DNA of 64,000 nt from an uncultured Prochlorococcus sp. (lineage in GTDB: Bacteria; Cyanobacteriota; Cyanobacteriia; PCC-6307; Cyanobiaceae). Position numbers and translations under genes: made by a program. The notes below the pieces were generated by a model. It saw nothing but the letters and a program-made list of their open reading frames with translations, did no database searches and was not told the origin of the DNA. Where the stretch lies: assembly GCA_902573565.1 (NCBI GenBank), contig CACGKI010000004.1:23624-87623 (forward strand), given 5' to 3'. Of this stretch, positions 39,584 through 48,077 are shown piece after piece (the stretch's first letter is position 1; each line of letters opens with the position of its first letter).

Positions 39584-39757
39584 ATGAAAAAGAAAAAATC
39601 AAAAAAAATTCAAATCAAATCAATTAAAAAAAATCAAGAATTAGGTCAAACCAGAAATTCTGCAAAGTTAGTGCTATTTCTATTTGGAATTGGTCCCATA
39701 ATAGGCATAACAATTTTTTTATTCAGTAAAGGATTTTTTAATTCACCAAATATGTAA
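39584..39757 (+). CDS. Small single-TM protein, 57 aa
   Basis: Very basic N-terminus (MKKKKSKKIQIKSIKKN) followed by one TM helix (about residues 29-48, LVLFLFGIGPIIGITIFLF). The positive-inside pattern suggests a cytoplasmic N-terminus. A strong terminator follows 20 bases after the stop. Not recognised. Confidence 0.55.
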   Translation: MKKKKSKKIQIKSIKKNQELGQTRNSAKLVLFLFGIGPIIGITIFLFSKGFFNSPNM

Positions 39758-39777
39758 AGCGTAATTATCAAACATTG

Positions 39778-39827
39778 AACTTAAATAATTATCTTAATTA
39801 AATTAAGATAATTATTTAAGTTTTTTT
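39778..39827 (+). terminator. Rho-independent terminator, perfect 21-bp stem
   Basis: AACTTAAATAATTATCTTAAT (split here: AACTTAAATAA + TTATCTTAAT) at 39778-39798 is the exact reverse complement of 39802-39822, with a 3-base loop and T7 at 39821-39827. It terminates the 57-codon gene; the far arm lies inside the last codons of the convergent 67-codon gene. Confidence 0.85.
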
Positions 39828-40015
39828 AATGAGAATATTCTAAATTCTGCCATTTTCCTCGCATTTTCCGGATTAGAAATCAAAAAAGGATGGTCATGTA
39901 ATAGTTCAAATACTTTATCTATTTTTAGTCTTAGATCATCACACTCTACATTTCTCCATTCCTCGTCAAATGAAATTGCAAAGCTATCTGCATTGTCATA
40001 AAGTTTATCTCTCAT
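39812..40015 (-). CDS. Hypothetical protein, 67 aa
   Basis: ORF MRDKLYDNADSFAISFDEEW..., acidic N-terminus and basic C-terminus (FRIFSLKKLK). The last codons and stop lie within one arm of the terminator for the opposite gene, an economical overlap. Family not recognised. Confidence 0.55.
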   Translation of the reverse strand: MRDKLYDNADSFAISFDEEWRNVECDDLRLKIDKVFELLHDHPFLISNPENARKMAEFRIFSLKKLK

Positions 40016-40196
40016 AAGATCTATACTTAAAAAAGTTTTAAAAATTTATTTTAATCTTAAAAAGTAACTACGTAGAAGCGAATAACTTTCCCTGTCACTA
40101 TTTAAAATATTTCATTATTGGAATTTACTATAACTATACTTTCTTCTATTAATTCACTTTACACTTTATTATTATCAATCAAAATTCAACTACTAT

Positions 40197-40223
40197 TGAC
40201 AAAAATGTTACAATAATGACAAA
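40197..40223 (+). promoter_or_regulatory. TGACAAA direct repeat, 20-bp period, before the RHH gene
   Basis: TGACAAA occurs at 40197-40203 and 40217-40223, two helical turns apart, within TTGACA-containing promoter-like DNA, 12 bases before the ATG of a ribbon-helix-helix protein. Such proteins usually bind short direct or inverted repeats and autoregulate, so this is a plausible operator. Confidence 0.4.
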
Positions 40224-40234
40224 TATATAGGCCT

Positions 40235-40603
40235 ATGGAAAATAAAGTTAAAAGAATAGGATATCTTCCTAGAAAAAGGGTACTTGAAATTATTGATGAA
40301 ATATCTAAAAGCGAATCTATAAGCAGATCTAAAGTTGTTGGAATATTAGTTGAGGAGGCATTAGATGCCAGAGGAATTGCAAATTTTGGATATAGCAATA
40401 TTAATAAACCAAATTTACAGAAAGCGGACATTTACAAAGAAGCTCATAATGAGAAATTTGATTTAAAAGATGCAGAAGATGAATTTGTTGATGATAGTGG
40501 CTATACAGTTTCTTCTTACAAAACATTGGATCGCCAAATATCATCTGCAGATATTGAATTAGCAAATAAAATTAATATTCTTAAAGAATCTGGATTAATC
40601 TAA
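40235..40603 (+). CDS. Ribbon-helix-helix (CopG/Arc-like) DNA-binding protein
   Basis: 122 residues. The N-terminal pattern fits RHH: a strand KRIGYLPRK (about residues 6-14), helix VLEIIDEISKSES, then ISRSKVVGILVEEALDARG (about 31-49). The rest is acidic and polar. No toxin partner is obvious beside it; the next gene is DUF2130, 115 bases away. Whether it is a regulator or an antitoxin-like remnant is open. Confidence 0.6.
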   Translation: MENKVKRIGYLPRKRVLEIIDEISKSESISRSKVVGILVEEALDARGIANFGYSNINKPNLQKADIYKEAHNEKFDLKDAEDEFVDDSGYTVSSYKTLDRQISSADIELANKINILKESGLI

Positions 40604-40718
40604 TTTCCATTGAGATATATTTTTTATGCATAATATTGATTATGTGTTTATTCTTAGTCAAGAATAATATTCTTTTTAATGAATTTGAATATTATACCTT
40701 TCTTAAATTAATTAAAAA

Positions 40719-42038
40719 ATGAAAGATATTAAATGCCCCTCATGCGGCAAAACTTTCCGGATTGACCCTAGCAGTTTTGAAGAAATACTTCTTCAAATAA
40801 AAGACGAAGAATTTAATAAACAAATAAATGAAAGGCTTCTATTAGCTGAAGAAGATAATAAAAAAGCTTTAGAAATTTTAAAGAGAGAATTGAAAATACA
40901 GTTAATAGAACAAAACCGAATTAATGAAAATGAGATACAAACACTTGAATCTAAATTAAATATCGCTGAAGAGAAGAAAACAAATGCTCTAAATGATTTA
41001 AGAAATCAAGCAACAAATAAAATTAATTCACTGAATAATGAAATATACAAATTAAAGGAAGAAATTAAAAACCAGTCTTTAATTTCAGATTTATCTTTAA
41101 AAAATAAAGTCAATGAAGCAGTTTCTAATTTAGAGAAAGAAAACGCATTATTAACTAATTCCATAGAAAAAATAAGGCTTGAACAATCTATAAATGAAAA
41201 ATTAATTGAAGAAAAGTTTAAAAGCAAAATAAGTGAGAGAGACCTTACTATTCAGGAGCTAAGAGAAATGAAATCTAGATTATCTACAAAGATGGTAGGT
41301 GAAACTTTAGAAATACATTGCGAAACCCAGTTCAATCTTAACCGTGCTACTGCATTTAAAAACTCATATTTTGAAAAGGATAATGATGTCTCTTCAGGAA
41401 GTAAGGGTGACTATATATTTAGAGAATTCGATAATAATAAAATTGAAATAGTATCGATAATGTTTGAGATGAAGAACGAAAGTCTAAATGGAGCTAATAA
41501 AAGAAAAAACGAGGATTTTTTTAAAGAATTAGATAAAGATAGAAGACAAAAATCTTGTGAGTATGCAGTACTAGTTTCGCTTTTAGAGCCAGATAATGAA
41601 TTATATAATGCTGGAATAGTAGATGTCTCTCATAGATTCAAAAAGATGTATGTTATTAGACCACAATTCTTTCTGCCAATTATTTCTCTACTAAGAAATG
41701 CCTCAATGGAGACTTTAAAATATAAATCACAAATTGATTTGATGAAACGCGAAAATTATGACATAACTAATTTTGAAAGTACCCTTGAGCAATTTAAGAA
41801 TGCCGTAGGTAAAAATGTATCCATGGCACAAGATAGGTTTAATGATGCAATATTAGAAATTGATAAATCAATAACTCATTTACAAAAAACTAAGGAAGCT
41901 TTAATTCTTTCAAAAAAACACCTTTTATCTGCTGACAGCAAATCTCAAGATTTAACGGTGAAGAAACTAACAAGAAATAACCCCACTATGAAGCAAAAGT
42001 TTAGTGATTTAAATAAATTTGAAGATGAAGTTGCTTAA
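40719..42038 (+). CDS. DUF2130 family protein with N-terminal zinc ribbon and coiled coil
   Basis: 439 residues: CPSCGKTFRI at residues 5-14 (half zinc ribbon), a long coiled coil (about 25-190), then the DUF2130 domain (about 190-370) with GETLEIHCE, SSGSKGDYIFRE, FEMKNE and RRQKSCEYAVLVS. The D-x-E-x-K-like arrangement (GDYIFRE, FEMKNE) resembles restriction-endonuclease/RmuC-type folds, suggesting DNA metabolism; the function is not established. C-terminus is helical. Confidence 0.82.
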   Translation: MKDIKCPSCGKTFRIDPSSFEEILLQIKDEEFNKQINERLLLAEEDNKKALEILKRELKIQLIEQNRINENEIQTLESKLNIAEEKKTNALNDLRNQATNKINSLNNEIYKLKEEIKNQSLISDLSLKNKVNEAVSNLEKENALLTNSIEKIRLEQSINEKLIEEKFKSKISERDLTIQELREMKSRLSTKMVGETLEIHCETQFNLNRATAFKNSYFEKDNDVSSGSKGDYIFREFDNNKIEIVSIMFEMKNESLNGANKRKNEDFFKELDKDRRQKSCEYAVLVSLLEPDNELYNAGIVDVSHRFKKMYVIRPQFFLPIISLLRNASMETLKYKSQIDLMKRENYDITNFESTLEQFKNAVGKNVSMAQDRFNDAILEIDKSITHLQKTKEALILSKKHLLSADSKSQDLTVKKLTRNNPTMKQKFSDLNKFEDEVA

Positions 42039-42135
42039 TTTGTAAATAATATTTGAAATTAATAATAGTTAAAAATAGATTTAATTACTAATTTATAAAT
42101 ATATTATTAATACTAAATCTCATAGTTAAAAAATA

Positions 42136-42423
42136 ATGGCTGTCAACACTCCGATTTTTACTATTGCTAAAGAACTTAATGTAGAAAGCAACCGAATTTT
42201 ATTGGCTTGTAAGAAACTTGGAATAATAGCAAAAGGGGCAACAAAGAGATTAAATAAAGAGGAATTAGAAAAAATTAAAAGTTATTTTGAAACTGGTAAA
42301 AATGTTTCTGATGAAATAATTAATTTGAATAAAAATAAAGTTAAAGCAAAAAGGAATTCAAAAATAATTGAAGAAAAAATTAAAATTAACTATTTTGCAA
42401 ACCGACTTATTCGTAAATCTTAA
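42136..42423 (+). CDS. Stand-alone IF-2 N-terminal-domain protein
   Basis: 95 residues. The first ~50 (FTIAKELNVESNRILLACKK..LGIIAKGATKRLNKEELEKI) match the small helical IF-2 N-terminal domain normally found at the start of translation initiation factor 2. The remainder is a lysine-rich tail (KNKVKAKRNSKIIEEKIK). There is no GTPase domain, so it is not a fragment of infB in place. May bind RNA or ribosomes; speculative. Confidence 0.65.
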   Translation: MAVNTPIFTIAKELNVESNRILLACKKLGIIAKGATKRLNKEELEKIKSYFETGKNVSDEIINLNKNKVKAKRNSKIIEEKIKINYFANRLIRKS

Positions 42424-42489
42424 ATAAAACTTATTTTTTCTAATTACTTAAAAGAATTAACCACAGAAGAAAATAATCACACTTTATCA

Positions 42490-42505
42490 TGGGTAAAAAT
42501 ACCCA
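42490..42505 (+). promoter_or_regulatory. Hairpin two bases before a start codon
   Basis: Perfect stem TGGGTA-AAAA-TACCCA, ending two bases before the ATG at 42508. The stem contains an out-of-frame ATG (42489) that opens a 16-codon ORF running into the gene. Could block or steer initiation. Confidence 0.4.
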
Positions 42506-42507
42506 AA

Positions 42508-42918
42508 ATGAGTATAAAGAAAATTTTAAATTCTCTTGAAAAATCCTGGGAAAGAGATGTCATCCTTTTAAAAATTAAGAATGGGGTGGATACAGATAAA
42601 ATAGTTAATGAATTTTTAGCGAACAACGAGTTACAAATTAAAGAATTCAAAACTTTATTAAAACCAGAAGATATTGATTTATTAAATCAAATAGAACAAG
42701 TATCAATTTGCGAATCTAAATTAATGAATAAGATTAAAGATTTAAATAACTTAGAAAATAATGAGATTCATTACTCAATTAATCAGAAAAAGATTTTGCT
42801 ATCTAGTAGAGCTTCTAAGAGAATTAGTCTATTTATGATTAATTGGAGCAACAAAATTCTAGTTATTACATTGCTAACAATTTCGGCAATAGCTTTATCA
42901 AAGCAAGCATGGGCATAA
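42508..42918 (+). CDS. Hypothetical C-tail-anchored protein, 136 aa
   Basis: Cytoplasmic helical domain followed by a single C-terminal TM helix (about residues 116-132, ILVITLLTISAIALS) ending KQAWA. ATG start directly after a perfect hairpin. It precedes the DNA repair operon by 34 bases on the same strand, but nothing in it suggests a repair role. Confidence 0.6.
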   Translation: MSIKKILNSLEKSWERDVILLKIKNGVDTDKIVNEFLANNELQIKEFKTLLKPEDIDLLNQIEQVSICESKLMNKIKDLNNLENNEIHYSINQKKILLSSRASKRISLFMINWSNKILVITLLTISAIALSKQAWA

Positions 42919-42952
42919 TTAGCTAAATTAGCTTCATTGCAAGAGATGGATT

Positions 42953-43939
42953 TTGAGAACTGAAAAAGAAGATTTAATTAGATATAAAGATGGAAATCTT
43001 TATTGTGAACTTGCTGATATTTGGATTGATCCAAGTAAGCCAGTAAAAAGAGCATTAATAACCCATGCTCATTTTGATCACTTTACATTTGGCTGTGAGG
43101 AATACCTTTCTACTAACGAGACTGCGATACTTCTTAAAGAAAGAGTTGGAGATAATATAAAAATTAAGACTTTTGATTATGGAGAAAAATTCAAGATAAA
43201 TGGCATCAACATTTCTTTTCATCCTTCCGGCCACATTCTTGGATCTAGCCAAATAAGGTTTATTTTTGCTGAAGAAAAATGGCTAATTTCAGGTGACTTT
43301 AAGCTTCAAAAAGATAATACTTGCAAACAATATGAAATTGTAAAAACAGATTATCTAATAAGCGAATGTACTTTTGGATTGCCAATATTCAAGTGGGACG
43401 AGACTAATAAAATAGCAAATGACATTTCAAAATGGATAACTAATTCTCCAGAAAAAGCCTCTTTACTTTTCTGTTATTCACTCGGAAAAGCTCAAAGATT
43501 GTTAAATGAAATCAATCAAACAAATTTTAAAGGCAATATTTATTCCCATGGGAGTATTCACAGAATTAACAATTGTTATAAGGAACTTGGAATTGATATT
43601 AAAGATACTATAAAAATCGAAAATAAAAACAATATAGAGGAACTTAAAGGAAGTCTAATATTATTACCGCCATCATTAAGTAAGGGCTCTTATCTAAAAA
43701 ATTTCAAAAATATTCAAACAGCTTTTGCAAGCGGTTGGATGTCAATAAGAGCTCTTAAAAAAAGATCAGGATATGACAAAGGATTTGTAATTTCTGATCA
43801 TGCAGATTGGGATGGAATTCTGGAAGTTGTAAAAAAGTCTGAAGCTAAAAATGTATTTTTTCATCATGGAGATAGTGAAGCCTTAAGTAAATATTTAGTT
43901 GAAAAGGAATCAATAAATGTTCTTTTCTTGAATAAATAA
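42953..43939 (+). CDS. Ligase-associated MBL-fold DNA exonuclease
   Basis: 328-residue metallo-beta-lactamase/beta-CASP type nuclease. Motif HAHFDH (residues about 37-42), the GHILGSSQ and ISGDFK metal-site motifs, SECTFGLP and a late DHADWDG. It begins with TTG (MRTEKEDLIRYKDG), preceded by AGAGATGGA that can act as a binding site. First gene of a four-gene repair operon; known relatives in this gene cluster are DNA exonucleases encoded with ligase, Lhr helicase and phosphoesterase. Confidence 0.9.
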   Translation: MRTEKEDLIRYKDGNLYCELADIWIDPSKPVKRALITHAHFDHFTFGCEEYLSTNETAILLKERVGDNIKIKTFDYGEKFKINGINISFHPSGHILGSSQIRFIFAEEKWLISGDFKLQKDNTCKQYEIVKTDYLISECTFGLPIFKWDETNKIANDISKWITNSPEKASLLFCYSLGKAQRLLNEINQTNFKGNIYSHGSIHRINNCYKELGIDIKDTIKIENKNNIEELKGSLILLPPSLSKGSYLKNFKNIQTAFASGWMSIRALKKRSGYDKGFVISDHADWDGILEVVKKSEAKNVFFHHGDSEALSKYLVEKESINVLFLNK

Positions 43940-43941
43940 AT

Positions 43942-45582
43942 ATGAGCTTAAAAAAGTTTTCCGCATTATTTAGCGATCTAGATTCAATAAATAGTACAAA
44001 TAATAAAATTGAAGTTTTAAAAAGTTATTTTGTATCAAATGAACCAATAGATAATTCATGGGCAATATATTTACTAACTGGAAAAATTAATAAGAGATTT
44101 ATTAGTGGAAGATATTTAAAAAATCTTTTTTCTCAAATATATGAATATCCTCAATGGTTAATTGATACATGTTATTTAAAAGTTGGTGATTCTGCGGAGG
44201 TAATAACGTTATTACTTAAAAATAAAACTACTTCCAAAAATAAAAAATTATCAAATATAAGTCTTGATGAATTACTAAGCAAAATAATACCTGAATTATC
44301 AAAACTTAATGAGGAGGAGAAAAATTTAGAAATTAGAAATATTTGGGAAACATTGCCTGAAGATAACCATCTAATTTTTAATAAAATTCTTACAGGAACT
44401 TTTAGAGTAGGAGTCTCTATCGGATTAATAACAAAATCAATATCAAAACTAAATAATATTGATGAAGAAATTATTTCTCATAGGTTGATGGGTAATTTCA
44501 AGCCTTCAATTGATTCATATCAATTTTTAATTAATAAAAATATTAATCTTGAAGAGTTAAATTCCAAGCCATTTCCATTTCTTCTCGCAAATACCTTTGA
44601 AGATAAAATATTCAAATATTCAATAAATAATTTTCAATTTGAATGGAAATACGACGGTATCAGGATTCAATTAATTAAAAGATTAGGGAATGTTTCGTTA
44701 TGGACAAGAGGGCAAGAATTAGTAAATGAATCCTTCCCAGAATTAGTAGAGAAAATGTCATCTATAAAAGATGATTTCGTTCTTGATGGAGAATTACTAG
44801 TTTGGAATTTCAAAGAACAAATTGCCTTGGATTTTACTTATCTTCAAAAAAGAATAAATAGAAAATCTCCTAGTAGATCAATCCAAATAAAATATCCAAT
44901 TATTTTTATTGCTTATGATCTTTTAGAGATTAATGGAAAAGATATAAGAGAAATTAAATTGGAAAATCGAAGAATTGAACTAGAAAAATATTTTTCTAAA
45001 TGGCAAAATAAAACTGAGAATAATATCACTGATATTTTCAGAATATGCGATTTAATCTATCCTAAAGATTGGTCTGAAGCTTTAACTTTCAAAGAAAGAT
45101 CTCGAGAAAATAATACTGAAGGATTAGTAATTAAGAACAAAAGGTCTCCATACGCTTCTGGGAGAAAAAAAGGTATTTGGTGGAAATATAAAGTTGATCC
45201 GATGCAATTGGATGCTGTTCTAATTTATGCTAGGGGCGGAAGTGGTAGAAGAGCTGGTCTTTATACAGATTACAGTTTTGCATTATGGAAAGAGAAAGAA
45301 TTAATTAAATTTGCAAGTGCATATTCTGGTTTGACCAATCTTGAGATTAAAGAGCTAGATCAATGGATAAGGAAAAATACAATAGAAAAATTTGGCCCTG
45401 TTCGATCATTGAAACCAGAAATGGTATTCGAAATATCTTTTGAGAAGATACAAATTTCAAAACGTCATAAGTCTGGAATAGCAGTAAGATTTCCAAGAAT
45501 AACAAAATGGAGAAAAGATAAAAAAATCAATGATGCAGATAGCCTAGAGAATGCTTTTGAACTGATGAAAAAAATATCATGA
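43942..45582 (+). CDS. ATP-dependent DNA ligase
   Basis: 546-residue ligase. Adenylation motif I EWKYDGIR with nucleophile Lys236, motif III region DGELLVW, motif IV EGLVIKNKRSPY and motif V WWKYKVDP; N-terminal DNA-binding domain (about 1-210) and C-terminal OB fold. This is in addition to the NAD-dependent LigA expected elsewhere. It starts 2 bases after the exonuclease and overlaps the helicase by ATGA. Confidence 0.94.
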   Translation: MSLKKFSALFSDLDSINSTNNKIEVLKSYFVSNEPIDNSWAIYLLTGKINKRFISGRYLKNLFSQIYEYPQWLIDTCYLKVGDSAEVITLLLKNKTTSKNKKLSNISLDELLSKIIPELSKLNEEEKNLEIRNIWETLPEDNHLIFNKILTGTFRVGVSIGLITKSISKLNNIDEEIISHRLMGNFKPSIDSYQFLINKNINLEELNSKPFPFLLANTFEDKIFKYSINNFQFEWKYDGIRIQLIKRLGNVSLWTRGQELVNESFPELVEKMSSIKDDFVLDGELLVWNFKEQIALDFTYLQKRINRKSPSRSIQIKYPIIFIAYDLLEINGKDIREIKLENRRIELEKYFSKWQNKTENNITDIFRICDLIYPKDWSEALTFKERSRENNTEGLVIKNKRSPYASGRKKGIWWKYKVDPMQLDAVLIYARGGSGRRAGLYTDYSFALWKEKELIKFASAYSGLTNLEIKELDQWIRKNTIEKFGPVRSLKPEMVFEISFEKIQISKRHKSGIAVRFPRITKWRKDKKINDADSLENAFELMKKIS

Positions 45583-48077
45583 AAAATATTACGCAAAATA
45601 GTAAGCAAAATAGTAAGCAAAATAATTTAATTTCTAAAATTAAAGAGTTTTTCATCACTAATGAATGGGAGCCGTTACACTACCAGATGGAATCTTGGGA
45701 AGCATTTTTAAATGGGGAAAATGGAATAATACAAGTTCCCACAGGCTGCGGCAAAACTTATGCTGCATTAATGGGACCTCTATCACAGTTAGAAGATCCC
45801 AAAAATAATAAAAGTGTAAATATATTATTAATAACTCCTTTAAAAGCATTAAGCAGAGATCTAAAAAATTCAATACAATTAGCAGCTTTACACTTTAATA
45901 AAGAAATCACTGTTGAAATTAGGAATGGAGATACCAGCCCATATGAAAAGAAAAAGCAATTAGCTAAACCTCCTAATATTCTTATCACAACTCCAGAGTC
46001 TCTATCTCTTTTACTTTCTAATAAAGAATCTAAAAATCTTTTTAAGGATTTGTCATCAATAATTATTGATGAATGGCATGAATTGATGGGTAGTAAAAGA
46101 GGAAACCAGTGCGAATTATCTTTAAGTTGGCTAAGAGGTAATATAAAAAATTTACAAATTTGGGCAATGTCTGCAACTTTAGGAAATATTGAAGAAGCGG
46201 CGAGAGCAATAGTGGGTATGAACGCTATCAAGCCCAAAATAATAAGCACAAATATTCAAAAAGAAATCGAAATTATAAGTGTTTTACCAGAGGAGAAAAC
46301 GACTTTCCCATGGAGTGGGCATCTTGGAATTAGAAGTCATTCTTCACTTTTAAAAATCCTAGATAAAAATAAAAGTACCTTGTTATTCACTAATACAAGA
46401 AATCAATCTGAAAGATGGTATCAATGTCTTAAGTTTTTTCTCCCAGAGATGGAAGACAAAATCGCACTTCATCACGGCTCCCTCGATAAAGAAGATAGAA
46501 AAAGAGTTGAAGAAGGGGTTAAAGACGGATTAATAAAATGGGTAGTCTGCACCAGCTCACTAGATTTGGGCGTAGACTTTCAACCTGTGGATCAAATAGT
46601 TCAAATTGGTAGTGCAAAGAATTTAGCTAGACTTATCCAAAGGGCAGGAAGAAGTGCGCATAGACCGGGCGGAAAATCAAAGATAATTTTTATGCCTACT
46701 AATTCTTTGGAGTTATTAGAGATTAGTGCAATGAAAAGAATAATTAAAAGTGGAATATCTGAGGAAATTAGACTTCCTGAATTATCTTATGATGTGCTCC
46801 TTCAACATCTAATAAGTTTGGCATGCGGAAATGGCTTTGATCCAACAATTGAGAAAGAAAGAATTAAAAATTGCTGGAGCTATAGAAACTTAAAAGATCA
46901 AGAGTGGAATTGGTGTCTTGACTTTTTAGAATATGGAGGGAAATGTCTTAAAGCATACCCAAAATATAAAAAGATAGTTAAAGAAGAGTCACAAAATAAT
47001 AATGAAAACTTTAAATATTTTGTAAAAGACAAATCTTTAATAAGAATGCACAAGTTCAATATTGGGACAATTACAAGTGACAAATTTGTGAATGTTAAAT
47101 ATATGAAAGGGAAATCCCTAGGTAATTTAGAAGAGAATTTTGCTTCAAAATTAAATCCTGGAGATACCTTTTACTTTGCCGGCAAAATGCTTCAATTTGT
47201 AAGAATTAGAGATATGATTTTATACGTTAAAAAATCAACAAAAAAAAGTTCTCTAATTCCTGCATGGGTTGGAGGTCAAATGGCAATTTCTGATTTGCTT
47301 TGTGAATGTTTGAGAAAAGAAATAGATATATGCAATGAATTAGAAAATCATGATTACTTAAATCCTGAACTAGATTCATTACGGCCAATATTAAAGAAAC
47401 AAAAGTTTCTATCAAATATTCCAAAGAAAGATGAATTCCTAATAGAAATATATAAAACCAAAGATTTATCAAATCTTTTTGTTTTTACACTTGATGGCAA
47501 ATTTGTAAATGAAGGTATTGCATTTCTATGGGCTTTAAGATTGGCAAAATTAAAAAAATCTACATTTAGTATTACTGCAAATGATTTTGGATTCAGCTTA
47601 ACTACCTCAGAAGATTATGATTTTTCCATAATAAAAAAAGAAGCTGATTACTTTTTGGATAATAAAAAATTAGAAGAAGATTTAGAAAATGCAATTAATT
47701 TTTCAGAATTAACAAAACGTAGATTTAAAAATATTGCCCAAATAAGTGGACTAGTAAATCAAAATAATCCAACCAAAACAAAAACTTCTTCTCAACTACA
47801 AATAAGTTCAAGTCTTTTTTACGATGTTTTTACAAAATATGAAGAAGGCCATCTTTTGATAAAACAATCACATCAAGAAGTAAAAGAATATCAATTAGAA
47901 AATAAAAGAATATCTAAATCATTAGAAAGATTAAAAAATTTAAAAATGCTACTTAACGAGATCAAAACTCCAACTCCTTTTGCTTTCCCTTTGTTAGTTG
48001 AAAGACTTAAAAATACTTTAAGTAATGAACCAATAGAGAAAAGAGTAGAAAAACTTATAAAAAAATATAGTGATTAA
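45579..48077 (+). CDS. Ligase-associated Lhr-type DEXH helicase
   Basis: 832-residue superfamily 2 helicase. Walker A VPTGCGKTYAA, motif II IIDEWHELMGSKRG, MSATLGN, LHHGSLDKEDR and motif VI QRAGRSAHRPGG, followed by winged-helix and Lhr-core domains. N-terminus has a 12-base tandem repeat encoding NSKQNSKQN. The ATG overlaps the ligase stop; the next gene starts right after its stop. Matches the Lhr-Core of the ligase repair cluster. Confidence 0.93.
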   Translation: MKNITQNSKQNSKQNNLISKIKEFFITNEWEPLHYQMESWEAFLNGENGIIQVPTGCGKTYAALMGPLSQLEDPKNNKSVNILLITPLKALSRDLKNSIQLAALHFNKEITVEIRNGDTSPYEKKKQLAKPPNILITTPESLSLLLSNKESKNLFKDLSSIIIDEWHELMGSKRGNQCELSLSWLRGNIKNLQIWAMSATLGNIEEAARAIVGMNAIKPKIISTNIQKEIEIISVLPEEKTTFPWSGHLGIRSHSSLLKILDKNKSTLLFTNTRNQSERWYQCLKFFLPEMEDKIALHHGSLDKEDRKRVEEGVKDGLIKWVVCTSSLDLGVDFQPVDQIVQIGSAKNLARLIQRAGRSAHRPGGKSKIIFMPTNSLELLEISAMKRIIKSGISEEIRLPELSYDVLLQHLISLACGNGFDPTIEKERIKNCWSYRNLKDQEWNWCLDFLEYGGKCLKAYPKYKKIVKEESQNNNENFKYFVKDKSLIRMHKFNIGTITSDKFVNVKYMKGKSLGNLEENFASKLNPGDTFYFAGKMLQFVRIRDMILYVKKSTKKSSLIPAWVGGQMAISDLLCECLRKEIDICNELENHDYLNPELDSLRPILKKQKFLSNIPKKDEFLIEIYKTKDLSNLFVFTLDGKFVNEGIAFLWALRLAKLKKSTFSITANDFGFSLTTSEDYDFSIIKKEADYFLDNKKLEEDLENAINFSELTKRRFKNIAQISGLVNQNNPTKTKTSSQLQISSSLFYDVFTKYEEGHLLIKQSHQEVKEYQLENKRISKSLERLKNLKMLLNEIKTPTPFAFPLLVERLKNTLSNEPIEKRVEKLIKKYSD

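Noticed and set aside
45758..46249. 163-codon minus-strand frame inside the Lhr-type helicase
   Set aside because: Antisense to helicase motifs I-III; hydrophobic, repetitive composition typical of a shadow.
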